A DNA stretch of 64,000 bases, taken from Proales similis. Taxonomy: Eukaryota; Rotifera; Eurotatoria; Ploima; Proalidae. Below the pieces are notes generated by a model. The model made no database searches. It was not told where the DNA came from and saw only the letters and a program-made list of their open reading frames with translations. The stretch lies in contig JAGVRJ010000003.1 of the NCBI GenBank assembly GCA_019059635.1, positions 1,922,001 through 1,986,000 of the forward strand, in the 5' to 3' direction. Within the stretch, counting starts at the first letter, position 1. Each line of letters starts with the position of its first letter. The translations under genes and the position numbers were made by a program. Shown one piece after another: positions 21,781-30,892 of the stretch.

Positions 21781-23925
21781 TTAGACTTCTTGTTGAGTCA
21801 GTAGGCGGTTTAGCCTTACTTCTTGCTGTAGGGCCTCTATTTTCCGTTTTCTCTGGTTAGTAATGCAATTCCTATATGCTTGATACAGAAAAACGCCTAT
21901 GATTGCTAGTGTTGTTCCTGTCAGGAGGACGTTGTGCAAAATTACGTTAAGAAGCTTTGATGATTCTGAGTAGACCTTCTCTTGTATCGCCTCTAGGTTG
22001 TTTGCTATGCGTTGGCCTTGATCATGATTTACTTTAAAACTGTAAACTCCCTCTTTAATTGTTTGGAGTTGACTTGTCACTAGATTTGCTTGGTCTACTT
22101 CGTGTATTACCTCGTGTTGATGATTTGTATTCCATTCTGAAATATTGAACTCATGGAGTCCGAGGTTGATGTGTTTGTATCCCTTGTCTTCTGATAGGAA
22201 GATTTTATTGCCATCTTGTACCAAGAACTTTCCTTCTTGCTTAAGTCTTATGATCTTGTTGTTTTGATTGCATGATGTGACTGTTGAAGTCATCCTTATT
22301 ACTTTTTCTGCTGTGAGGAATGCGTGAATAGTTCTATTTTTTGTTGATATTTCCACTGGTATATCTTTGAAGCAGTTAGAAGTTTCTTCGATGACTTTTA
22401 TTTCGTTGATTTCTTCGCATCTCGGAGCGAATATCTGTCCCTTGTGTGAGTATAATATCGCTTCGTTGCCGGCGAAGTCGAATATTGAGAAGAATTCATC
22501 GTCTGTTTTGCTATAGTATTTCAGCATCCCTTTGTATAGTTGGCATAGTTTCTCGTTTGTATTTTTTAGAATTTTCGACATCACGTGAATTGATTGAATC
22601 TCTTTAAAATCCATTTCCGCTATTAGCAGGCTGTCCAGCGTTTTGATGTCTTGTGGTTGATGTGGTAGGTTTGCTACCTTGGGGTCTTCCGAGAGGAGAA
22701 GGCCTTCGTTTGTGTTGATTACTTTTACTCCTTCGCAAATTTCTTTTTCTTCTTTGATCTCGAACATCAGTCCTTCTTTGTCTGCTATGAATGTGGTTCT
22801 GGTTCTGTGGAAGTTGAATTGGTTAATTCTTGAGTATGGGCATTTGTGTACTATCGCTTTGTCCCATATGATGATCCCGTCCTTCAATCTGCAATTGAAC
22901 TGGTCTGCTCTGCATTCTGAAACCGTTTGAGCTTGTATGAGAATCCTGTCCTTTTTGGTTGCGGCTTCGATGCTTATTTTTGCCAATTCGCAGAATGTCC
23001 ATGTGAATTCTTTGGTTCCGACTATAGGGTAGTTGATGTTTGGTTGCTTATCGCTGACACAGTAACCATCTGTACATTTCATTATGTTTGATGAATCACA
23101 TCGCTTCGTGCGAACCATTTCCCAACAGTCTGCCTGAGTCAGTTCTACCAGTCTTTGGTGTGGTGCGTTAGAGTCGTCCGCTTCTTGGAGTAAGAAGGTT
23201 CTCCAGGTCTTGACTGTTTTCTCAATCTTCCTGCATTGCCATCCCATTCCGTGTACCTCATTTCTATCTCGGCTTATTATCCAGTATTCGCTGATTGTGT
23301 AAGGCTCGTCGTGTTTGTGGAGTGTGCAAGAGTCGGGCATATCCCAAATTACTTTGCTACTTGATGACTCGCACAATTTGAATTTATCCTGGATTATAAG
23401 ACCGTGGCTTGGGTCTATGAGGGTACAGAGTGATACAAATAGTATTAACGATTTGAGGAGCCAACCCGGTTTGATGCGTACCATGTTGGCTGAGTTTGTT
23501 CTTTTTTTCCAGTAATCTTCTATACATTCGGTTGAGTTGAAGTTGTTCTCGGGTTCCCAGGTGGCTTCATCGGTGGGATATCCTTTCCATTTCACTAGAT
23601 ATTCGAATTTGTTTCTTATTTTTCTCGAATCAAGTATCTCCTCAATCTCGTATGATTCTTGTTCTTCATCGGCGTGTATTATTTTGATTCGGCTTGGGTG
23701 TATCGCTTGTTTAAGTCGCTCTCCTTTTTCGTTTTTGAGCCAGTAGTTTCCTTTGGTTGTCTTGCTCTCGACCGTTGCTATTCCGATGTATTCCGGGGCT
23801 AGCTTTGGTTTAAGTCCCATTGACTTGATAGTCACTTTGCTTCCGATTGGGATTTCTTTTATTTTTTTGATTTTCTTATTTTGAATTTTTTCTTGTGCTT
23901 CCTGGTTTTGTTTGATTCTCACCAC
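21781..23925 (-). CDS. Element 1 second frame: integrase tail, chromodomain and envelope-like glycoprotein
   Basis: This 714-codon frame overlaps the end of the Gag-Pol frame in the -1 register and has no early ATG; the track-type start is GTG. It opens with a GPY/F-like integrase tail. A chromodomain follows (near 23680-23520) with FEYLVKWKGYP and ATWEPE, which in chromoviruses targets integration to marked chromatin. A hydrophobic segment near 23465-23410 (LLKSLILFVSLCTLI) then starts a cysteine-rich ectodomain of about 500 residues, with pairs such as CW...KRC, MKC...YC and CRADQFNC. It ends with a transmembrane helix near 21945-21885 and a short basic tail. The layout is that of a viral membrane glycoprotein. 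The closest family is unknown to me; arthropod negative-strand virus glycoproteins or a baculovirus-type fusion protein are candidates. Expression could need frameshifting, splicing or cleavage. Confidence 0.85.
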   Translation of the reverse strand: MVRIKQNQEAQEKIQNKKIKKIKEIPIGSKVTIKSMGLKPKLAPEYIGIATVESKTTKGNYWLKNEKGERLKQAIHPSRIKIIHADEEQESYEIEEILDSRKIRNKFEYLVKWKGYPTDEATWEPENNFNSTECIEDYWKKRTNSANMVRIKPGWLLKSLILFVSLCTLIDPSHGLIIQDKFKLCESSSSKVIWDMPDSCTLHKHDEPYTISEYWIISRDRNEVHGMGWQCRKIEKTVKTWRTFLLQEADDSNAPHQRLVELTQADCWEMVRTKRCDSSNIMKCTDGYCVSDKQPNINYPIVGTKEFTWTFCELAKISIEAATKKDRILIQAQTVSECRADQFNCRLKDGIIIWDKAIVHKCPYSRINQFNFHRTRTTFIADKEGLMFEIKEEKEICEGVKVINTNEGLLLSEDPKVANLPHQPQDIKTLDSLLIAEMDFKEIQSIHVMSKILKNTNEKLCQLYKGMLKYYSKTDDEFFSIFDFAGNEAILYSHKGQIFAPRCEEINEIKVIEETSNCFKDIPVEISTKNRTIHAFLTAEKVIRMTSTVTSCNQNNKIIRLKQEGKFLVQDGNKIFLSEDKGYKHINLGLHEFNISEWNTNHQHEVIHEVDQANLVTSQLQTIKEGVYSFKVNHDQGQRIANNLEAIQEKVYSESSKLLNVILHNVLLTGTTLAIIGVFLYQAYRNCITNQRKRKIEALQQEVRLNRLLTQQEV

Positions 23926-26900
23926 GGCCTTTTCATGCTTATTTTTATCATATCTCTTATTTCTATTGCCCTCTTTTCTAGTTCGATATCTGGATCGTCG
24001 GTTCTGAAGTCTTCGAATCCGTTGAGTTTTCTTCCGAACATCAGTTCTGCCGGTTCGAATCCGTGAGCTGAGTGTGGTCGGATCCTATAAGCGAGTAGAA
24101 CGTAGGGTATCCATTTGTTCCACTGTTCGGGTTCTTTTTCACAGTGTTTTTTGAGTGAATTTATGAGAGTCTGGTTGAATCTCTCGCAGCATCCGTTTGT
24201 CTGTGGGTGGTATGGTGATGTTATCCGGTGTTCGATGCCTGCGTTTTTGACCATGTTCGCAACCACTTCGTTCAGAAACTCTTTACCTTGATCCGAGATT
24301 AGCGTCTTTGGACACCCCAAAATGGATATATATTCAAACAACTTGATTCCGATTTCTTCTGCTGTTTTCGATTTTATCGGAACGGCGTATGGGAATTTGG
24401 AGAGATATTCGGTGATGACCAATATTCCTTTGTAGCCTTCTTGGGTTTCCGGGAGTCCGAATATTAGGTCAATACCGATTCTGTCGAAAATGCCTTTTAC
24501 TTCAATCGCGGTTGCTGGATTCTGAAACATCGGGGTCTTTTGGTGGCGTATGCATTGATAACAGTTGTTAATCACTTTTCTCACGGTGTCTTCCATTTTT
24601 TTCCACCAGTATTTGTTTTTGATTCTATCCATTGTCGTTTGAACTTGAAAATGGCCTAAGAGGTGTGCTTCCAATGCGATTTTTTCTCTTTGGTCCACTG
24701 GAGGAACTACGAGTTTGAATTCTTCATCCTCACCTTTCCGATGCCATATGGTTTGTTGATGCCATGAGTAGTTGACTGCGTTTTTAAGGATTCTTTTTGT
24801 TTCTTTTTTGCTAGCGCCTTCTGGGAATTTGCCTGTTTTCAAGTAATTTAATGTGGCATCATCTTCGTATATCTCGAGAGTTTTCGCGCTACTGTCGTCG
24901 GTTTCATCTCTTATGACCGCTTCCGTGTAGAGTGCTTTTTCGTTTTCTCTCGATAATGCGTCCACATTTGTGTGTTTCTTTCCTTCGCGATACACTATGA
25001 TTGGATCGTATGCCTGGATGTAAATTGCCCATCGTGCTAATTTCCCATTTGGATCTTTGATGGTCATAAGCCAGTTGAGGGCTTTATGGTCGGTGACTAC
25101 TTTGAACTTGGTCCCATACAGGTAAACCCGGAAATGTTTAATTGCCCAAATCACCGCGAGGCATTCCTTTTCTGATATGCCATAGTTTTTCTCTGCGCCT
25201 TGTAAAGTTCGTGACGCGTATGCTACTACATACTCGTTATTGTCGTCGTCCATCTGGGATAATATTGCTCCCAGGGCGTATCCCGACGCATCTGTATGTA
25301 GTATAAATTGCCTGCTTAAGTCTGGTTGTCTAATGATAGGTTTTTGCATAAGGTAGTTTTTAAGATTTGTGAATGCTTCTTCGCATTTTTCGTCGAAGTG
25401 CCACTCGACGTCCTTTTTAAGAAGATCGTGTAGAGGCTTTGCTATTTTCGAGAAATCTTTGATGAATTTCCTATAATAACCGGTTAGACCCAGGAATCGT
25501 TGTAGTTGTTTCTTGTTCTTTGGTGGTTGGATCTGTTTCACTGATTCTATCTTTTCTTCGTCCGGTTCTACCTTGTCTTTGCTTACGATGTGGCCCAAGA
25601 TCTTGAGTTTTTGCATCGCCCATACGCATTTTTCTCTATTGAGTTTTAGGTTTGCTTGCCTCAGCCTCTGTACGACTTGGGTAATATGTTGGATGTGTTC
25701 CATGAAACTTTCGGAGTGTATTATTATATCATCGATGTAAACTTCAACGAAATCTAAATCTCCGAGTATTTTTGTCATTAACCGAGTGAACGCTGCTGGT
25801 GCGTTTTTTAATCCCAATGGTAATCTCACAAACTCAAAATGGCCCTTCGAGGTGCTGAACGCCGTTTTTTGTCGCGCTTCATCGTCGATTTCCATTTGCA
25901 AGTATCCAGACTTAAGGTCAATAGCTGAAATCCATGACGCTCCGGCGATCCTGTTGATAATTTCCTCTGTGCATTTCATAGGATATGGGTCGGTACGTGT
26001 GATGGCGTTCAAGGGTGCATAGTTGATGCAAAGTCGATGTTTGACGACTTTTTGGCCATCTGCTTGCTGATGTTTCTTAACCAGGACCGTTTGGAACGAG
26101 TATGGGCTTTGTGATTCCTGAATTATACCGGCCTTCAACATTTTTGAGACTTCATTGTCGATAATCTTCTGCTCTACAATCGACCTTCTATAGGGTTGCT
26201 TGTATATCGGTTGGTCGTGTTCTAGGTGTAGATTGAATTTCATTATATTGCAACTACCTAAATCATCGTAACTTTTTGCGAAGATATCTCGGTTTCTCTC
26301 AAGTGTTTCGAGGAGGATTTTTTCTTGTTCACAACTGAGGTTTGGATTGCAATTGTCTTTTTTGTTATCTTCTGGATCCCAAATTACTTCGTCTTGAAGA
26401 TCTGAATCGTCCGGGGTATCGTCAATCAGATAGATTTCCTCTTGGGAGTTGTTGATTTTCTGTTTTTTATCAAACGTGACTGAGGTCTCTGGGAAGACCA
26501 TGGTCCTTGTTTTTGCACAGATGACACCACCCGTGTGACTGAGCCAGTTAAGTCCGACGAGAATGTCTGCTGCATTGTTATCCAAAATGGTGAAAGACAC
26601 ATTCGCTGTGCGACCTGCAATCGTCAATGCGGTTCGCTCTGACACTTTTCTGATTGAACTGCTTCCGTCTGCCATCTCTGTTTGGGCTGTCTTACTGCTG
26701 AGTTTGAGCTTAGCTTTCTCGAATGCCTCTAGGGAGATTGTACAGATCGTTGCTCCGGGATCAATCACGCACGAGAATTCTTCGTTGTTAACCTGTGCTT
26801 TTGATATCAACAGAGAGACGTGATCTAGGGCACAGTTGATGTTCAGCACATTGTTCGTTTGCTGTTGTTGTCTCTTCATCTGCTTGACTTCTTTAGGGAT

Positions 26901-27836
26901 ATCTTCTTTTTTCGGGCATTTGTGCCCAAAAAAGTATTTTCCTCCACAGTAGCGGCAGGGTTTTTGAGTGCTCTTCTCTTTTGGCTGTTCTCCTGGGGAC
27001 CATCGTCGACCTTCTTCTCGTTTCACCTCGACTTTCTCGGGCTCTTTAAAATAGCTGTCTACTTTGAGTGCTATATTTTTAGCCTCGGCCAATGAACTTG
27101 GTTCCTCGTAGCCAACTCGTTGAGCTACTCTTAGTTTAAGTCCCGTAATAAATCGGTCAACTTTGTCATCCTCGCTCATGTTTCTGATTCGGTTCATGAC
27201 GTGGTCGTACCTGATTATGTACTCTTGTACCGAGCCATATTGTTTTATTGAGGTGAGCTTTCTTCTCAGGATCTGCTGTTGGTTCTGGGGGATAAAGTTG
27301 GCTGCGAGTACTAGTTTGAACTCCTTCCAGCTCATGTCCGCCCAGTTCGGGGTACTTTTGACCACCGTTCTCGCATTCCCCTTTAAAAAATCGAACGCGA
27401 TGTCGACTTTGTCGCGGTTTTTGCATCCTTTCTTGGAGAAGTATCTTTCCATGTCGAAGATCCAATCTTCCAGGTCTTCATCTGGTAAGCCTTTGAATAT
27501 CTCCGGATAGCATTTGTATGCCGTATTTTGGTCCATTTGAATTGATTGGCTTGACGCCGGTACAATTTCTTGTACTGCCGGTGCTCCGCTTGGTGAACCC
27601 GTTTGAGCACCTGTCTGGCTGTTTTGAAGGAGGAGCAACATTTTTTCCTCAAGCTGCTTGATTCTCTCCTTTTGGGCCTCCGCATCCTTGTTGTTCTCTT
27701 CTAGTTGGTCTCGGAGCTCTTGTTCTCTTCTTTGGCTTGCCTTCGCTTCCTCCTGCTGATGCTCCAGAGCGTCCATTAGGGCTTTGAGTTGCTCCTGACT
27801 TGTTTGATATCGGAGGGTCATTGAGTTTGAGGTCAT
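23919..27836 (-). CDS. Element 1 Gag-Pol polyprotein
   Basis: One open frame of about 1305 codons starts at the ATG at 27836, only 25 nt inside the 5' LTR. In order it encodes a Gln/Glu-rich coiled coil, a retrotransposon Gag capsid region, a zinc knuckle CRYCGGKYFFGHKC (near 26965-26920), an aspartic protease with the motif VIDPGATIC (near 26770-26745), reverse transcriptase with YIDDIIIHS (near 25745-25715), RNase H with LHTDASGYALGAILSQ (near 25310-25260), and integrase with the HHCC finger (near 24670-24540) and the catalytic D, D and E in GIDLIF, SDQGKEF and ERFN. It stops just after the integrase core, and the integrase tail continues in the overlapping frame. The reading frame is unbroken. 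Protease DPG replaces the usual DTG or DSG. Confidence 0.93.
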   Translation of the reverse strand: MTSNSMTLRYQTSQEQLKALMDALEHQQEEAKASQRREQELRDQLEENNKDAEAQKERIKQLEEKMLLLLQNSQTGAQTGSPSGAPAVQEIVPASSQSIQMDQNTAYKCYPEIFKGLPDEDLEDWIFDMERYFSKKGCKNRDKVDIAFDFLKGNARTVVKSTPNWADMSWKEFKLVLAANFIPQNQQQILRRKLTSIKQYGSVQEYIIRYDHVMNRIRNMSEDDKVDRFITGLKLRVAQRVGYEEPSSLAEAKNIALKVDSYFKEPEKVEVKREEGRRWSPGEQPKEKSTQKPCRYCGGKYFFGHKCPKKEDIPKEVKQMKRQQQQTNNVLNINCALDHVSLLISKAQVNNEEFSCVIDPGATICTISLEAFEKAKLKLSSKTAQTEMADGSSSIRKVSERTALTIAGRTANVSFTILDNNAADILVGLNWLSHTGGVICAKTRTMVFPETSVTFDKKQKINNSQEEIYLIDDTPDDSDLQDEVIWDPEDNKKDNCNPNLSCEQEKILLETLERNRDIFAKSYDDLGSCNIMKFNLHLEHDQPIYKQPYRRSIVEQKIIDNEVSKMLKAGIIQESQSPYSFQTVLVKKHQQADGQKVVKHRLCINYAPLNAITRTDPYPMKCTEEIINRIAGASWISAIDLKSGYLQMEIDDEARQKTAFSTSKGHFEFVRLPLGLKNAPAAFTRLMTKILGDLDFVEVYIDDIIIHSESFMEHIQHITQVVQRLRQANLKLNREKCVWAMQKLKILGHIVSKDKVEPDEEKIESVKQIQPPKNKKQLQRFLGLTGYYRKFIKDFSKIAKPLHDLLKKDVEWHFDEKCEEAFTNLKNYLMQKPIIRQPDLSRQFILHTDASGYALGAILSQMDDDNNEYVVAYASRTLQGAEKNYGISEKECLAVIWAIKHFRVYLYGTKFKVVTDHKALNWLMTIKDPNGKLARWAIYIQAYDPIIVYREGKKHTNVDALSRENEKALYTEAVIRDETDDSSAKTLEIYEDDATLNYLKTGKFPEGASKKETKRILKNAVNYSWHQQTIWHRKGEDEEFKLVVPPVDQREKIALEAHLLGHFQVQTTMDRIKNKYWWKKMEDTVRKVINNCYQCIRHQKTPMFQNPATAIEVKGIFDRIGIDLIFGLPETQEGYKGILVITEYLSKFPYAVPIKSKTAEEIGIKLFEYISILGCPKTLISDQGKEFLNEVVANMVKNAGIEHRITSPYHPQTNGCCERFNQTLINSLKKHCEKEPEQWNKWIPYVLLAYRIRPHSAHGFEPAELMFGRKLNGFEDFRTDDPDIELEKRAIEIRDMIKISMKRPW

Positions 27837-27847
27837 GTCGCCTTGTT

Positions 27848-27859
27848 TCGCTGCTACCA
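27848..27859 (-). other. Element 1 primer-binding site
   Basis: On the minus strand the bases two positions inside the 5' LTR read TGGTAGCAGCG, the form of a site pairing with a tRNA 3' end (…CUACCA). The same site follows the LTRs of elements 2 and 3. I cannot assign the tRNA with certainty. Confidence 0.75.
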
Positions 27860-27861
27860 CT

Positions 27862-28045
27862 TGTTGGGAGGAAAGGGAAGTTTTGTGCGCGTTTATAGAA
27901 GTTTATTAGAACTAGCCGTTCTGAAGCATGTCAATATTAACGAATTAAATCATCTAAATATTCTAAAGAGATAATAATGTCTGGGTTGTGATGCCACTAT
28001 GGCCCTGACATAATCAAAGGTGTTGGGTGTAGATGGCGCCCAACA
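27862..28045 (-). repeat. Element 1 5' LTR
   Basis: This 184-bp LTR has TG...CA ends and is near-identical to 21563-21744. In minus orientation it lies upstream of the primer-binding site and gag. Confidence 0.93.
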
Positions 28046-29880
28046 GGAATGCGGAATAATCAGCCTAGGTATCTTTTCATTTGTTGTTACCTTTATAATT
28101 AGAAATATATTATGTTGAATAATAGCCACAAACTGAATTTATTATCAATCAATTAAAATAATTATCTAGTTAAATAGTTAAATTAACTGGTAAAATCTTA
28201 GGGTTTTCCTCTTCATAGTTTTGGCATAGCAACTAGCAAATTTGGCCGTGGTCGAAAAAGAGCCATTTGAAAAGGAGAAGTTGATGACAACGAACGCGAC
28301 CCCAGAAAAATGAAAATCGCAAATAGAAGCGATCCTCAATCTGTCGCGTGCAACAATCGACATAAGATTCATAACTGCCACCAAGCGACCAAAATCGCAC
28401 CTCGTTTGTGTGTGTGGGTTGGTGGATCACAACTTGGCTCGACTTGTCGAAACAAGATTTAGTTTGGTTTGCCATGTATGAGAGAGAGAGAGCGACTCAA
28501 CGCCTGCGTTTGCCACGGCCGTCGACTCGTGTAATCTTCAAAGAAGTCATTGCAACATTTGAATCTTAATTATTCAACATTGTTCATTTGTGCCGTGATC
28601 GATGCCTTACTTTTCAAGTTTACAACTCTCTCTCAAGTCGCTCGCATCCGAAAATTAACATGCCATCTAAGCCGTTCTATCTAAATTTAAATTGTCACAT
28701 TTGAATTTCGATTGAATCGATCTATCTCAACTGAATTCCGACATTAAAATTCCTAATCTAGCTTGATAGGGCATTTGTCACCGGGCGGCTAACGACAACA
28801 ATCTAGTAGAGATGGTTTGTTTCTAATTTTTTTTACTTGTGAAACAGTTTGTACAGAGCCTCATGATTAATGGTGGTATACTGATGGATGAATCAGAAGG
28901 TCCTTAAAAAGCAACCACGGAGAACATGACAAAAAGAAATCATCGACTTGATGAAAATAAGGTCGGTTAGTTGACGGATCAAGAAAACGTCGCTCATCCT
29001 ATTGAGATTAAAATGTAGCCGGGCTGCTAGCCTGATCGCCCAGTTTCACTTGAGCGCCCTCAAAGTTAAAGAATCGCTCAATTTGCAGTCAATATTTGCG
29101 AAAGTAGACTTAAAAGTCCGAGTGAATCAGTCAGTAGTGTTGCTCATGAGTCTCAATTCGTTCTTTTTAGTCGATTCGAATTCAATACTAGACAACCGAG
29201 GTCTCTTAAAGGCACTTCATTCTTGTAGATCCATTATCGAAGCCGAACCAAGTTATTCGACCGCTGGTCCCGTTTTGAGTTACAATGCTCCATGCCTCAC
29301 AACAAATCGTTTAAATGCTTGTGATTGCTGGGCATCTTTTTACAACGTTAGTCACGACGTAAGAGGAGTTACTTAAAAGTGATAGTCAACCAATATTGAT
29401 GACGATATTTTCTGGTTTATATTTGTAGTTTGGTCAGGTTACGACCAGCCCGTCACCGATTTGCCTTTTTTAATGACCAACTCTATTGGGGTTGAATTAG
29501 TCTTGATTGAGTTGATTGGCTTTCGAACTATCAATGTGGTCGTCATCTTTCTAATGTAACTAGCAGTTGACTGCAAAGAAAAACCTGTGAGTATTTTCTA
29601 TCAGTTCGAGTTTAAAAGCTAGAATGCTTTGGTCATGAAAGAGTTTGCAAGAGAGAACTTTGGAGGGGGGATTTATGCAATTGCAAATTAAATGCCTATC
29701 AAGGTGTTATGAAATCATGCTTTGACTCCAGTGTCATTTTTTCTCTTTCTTAGGCTCGAAATGTAGGAACAAGGCTCTTTTTTGTTGCTTGTTCGATTGA
29801 TAATGCAGGTATTTAGAATTGTCAGTGTGTGAGACTCGCACATGATTGGACTATGATTCTGATAATTAATGGACATAATA
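28046..29880. other. Region without recognisable gene
   Basis: This AT-rich sequence lies between element 1 and the MULE-like remnant. It has a GA repeat at 28480-28493. A 124-codon open stretch at 29002-29376 (+) shows no domain I recognise and may be chance. Confidence 0.45.
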
Positions 29881-29889
29881 CACCTGGTA

Positions 29890-30570
29890 ATTACTATTTT
29901 TTGGATAATGAGAGCCTCATTAAGATGCTTAAACTGACCATTATTTTACTATGGCCAAATATTGGTTCGTCTACGGTGTCTACACTATCTGATAAATTGT
30001 CACAATATATAAATTTACTGTTAGAAAAGAATGGCTCATCTTCTTCGAATGGAATATTTTTGCTCAATTCAATGCGCGCCTCTAAATTGCCGAGAGTGGT
30101 AATCGCAGATTTATGAAGGCTAACTTGCTTTCTCTTGTAATTATATAAAAAAGTTGTGACTTGTTTAGCGATGGGCAAGTTACAAACTTGAAAGATTATA
30201 GAATATAGTAAAGATTATAGCTTTAAGAGAATCAATGCATGAATTATAAATTTCAAGAATGATTTCTTTCACGTCGCTACGAATCCCATGACCATTTAAG
30301 TTTTCGTGATGGTGTAAGCCATCGTTCTGATATAATGAAACTGTGTGATTTTCAGAATGAAAAAGCAAATAACATTGAGACGTGCACTGAACTGACTTTA
30401 ATTTCGGGAACTTGCAACGAAAATATTTGTGCATTCCCTTCTTAGAAATTTTGTGGTTTTTTCAGACCAAGTGGTCTGTCTTTTCATCAAGAGCTTCGCC
30501 TCTTCGGACGATTCAAACTTTTGCACACAGTTCCAACTATACTTTTTATATTTTTTGGTCTTAACTGTAT
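29890..30570 (-). pseudogene. MULE-like transposase remnant with FLYWCH/GCM-type N-terminal domain
   Basis: Three minus-strand frames (30570-30398, 30434-30180 and 30178-29894) continue one another after frame changes. Together they resemble the N-terminus of Mutator-type transposases with a FLYWCH/WRKY-GCM zinc finger: KYFRCKFPK, then QCYLLFHSENHTVSLY, then HHHENLNGHGI and a lysine-rich segment. The catalytic core is not seen. It directly abuts the left Copia LTR, so the Copia insertion may have cut into it. I infer the family from residue pattern only. Confidence 0.5.
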
Positions 30571-30729
30571 TGAAATGTGCTCGGTTAACCACCAACTAAA
30601 AATTACAGCTCAGTAAAAAAAACGCTCTAAGCTTCGAATGTGTTTTATTTTCTTTTAAGATGTTGTATATAAATGTGTTTTATATATGTTAATAAAATTA
30701 ATGTTGACAATAATGTGTCTGTTTCAACA
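30571..30729 (-). repeat. Copia 3' LTR
   Basis: This 159-bp repeat has TG...CA ends (TGAAATGTGC to GTTTCAACA) and matches 35758-35916 with scattered differences, which indicates an older insertion than elements 1 and 2. Confidence 0.9.
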
Positions 30730-30892
30730 GCCCCCCTCAAGCATTTATTTTATTAAGTTAATAGTTTTGCAATGTTTGTCAAGAATAATCCGAGGTACTG
30801 GTTTTGTTAATATGTCGGCCACCATGTTTTCTGTTTCTAAGTAATTTAGAGGAATTGCATCCAAGTGAGAACGAATGAAATGGTGCCTCATC

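Larger units (their letters stand above)
21563..28045 (-). mobile_element. Element 1: Ty3/Gypsy chromodomain retrotransposon with envelope-like gene
   Basis: This near-complete LTR retrotransposon of 6483 bp lies in minus orientation. It has two short LTRs, a primer-binding site directly after the 5' LTR, one long Gag-Pol frame, a second frame with integrase tail, chromodomain and envelope-like protein, and a purine tract (AGCGGGGGACC) before the 3' LTR. The ends carry the inverted TGTTGGG/CCCAACA. Flanks are GGTA on the left and GGAA on the right, an imperfect four-base duplication. The LTRs differ only by one two-base indel, so the insertion is recent. Confidence 0.95.

Noticed and set aside
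21563-28045. Exact target duplication for element 1
   Set aside because: The flanks are GGTA and GGAA; one mismatch leaves it unproven.
29002-29376. 124-codon plus-strand open frame
   Set aside because: No start context, domain or repeat relation supports it; it could be chance.
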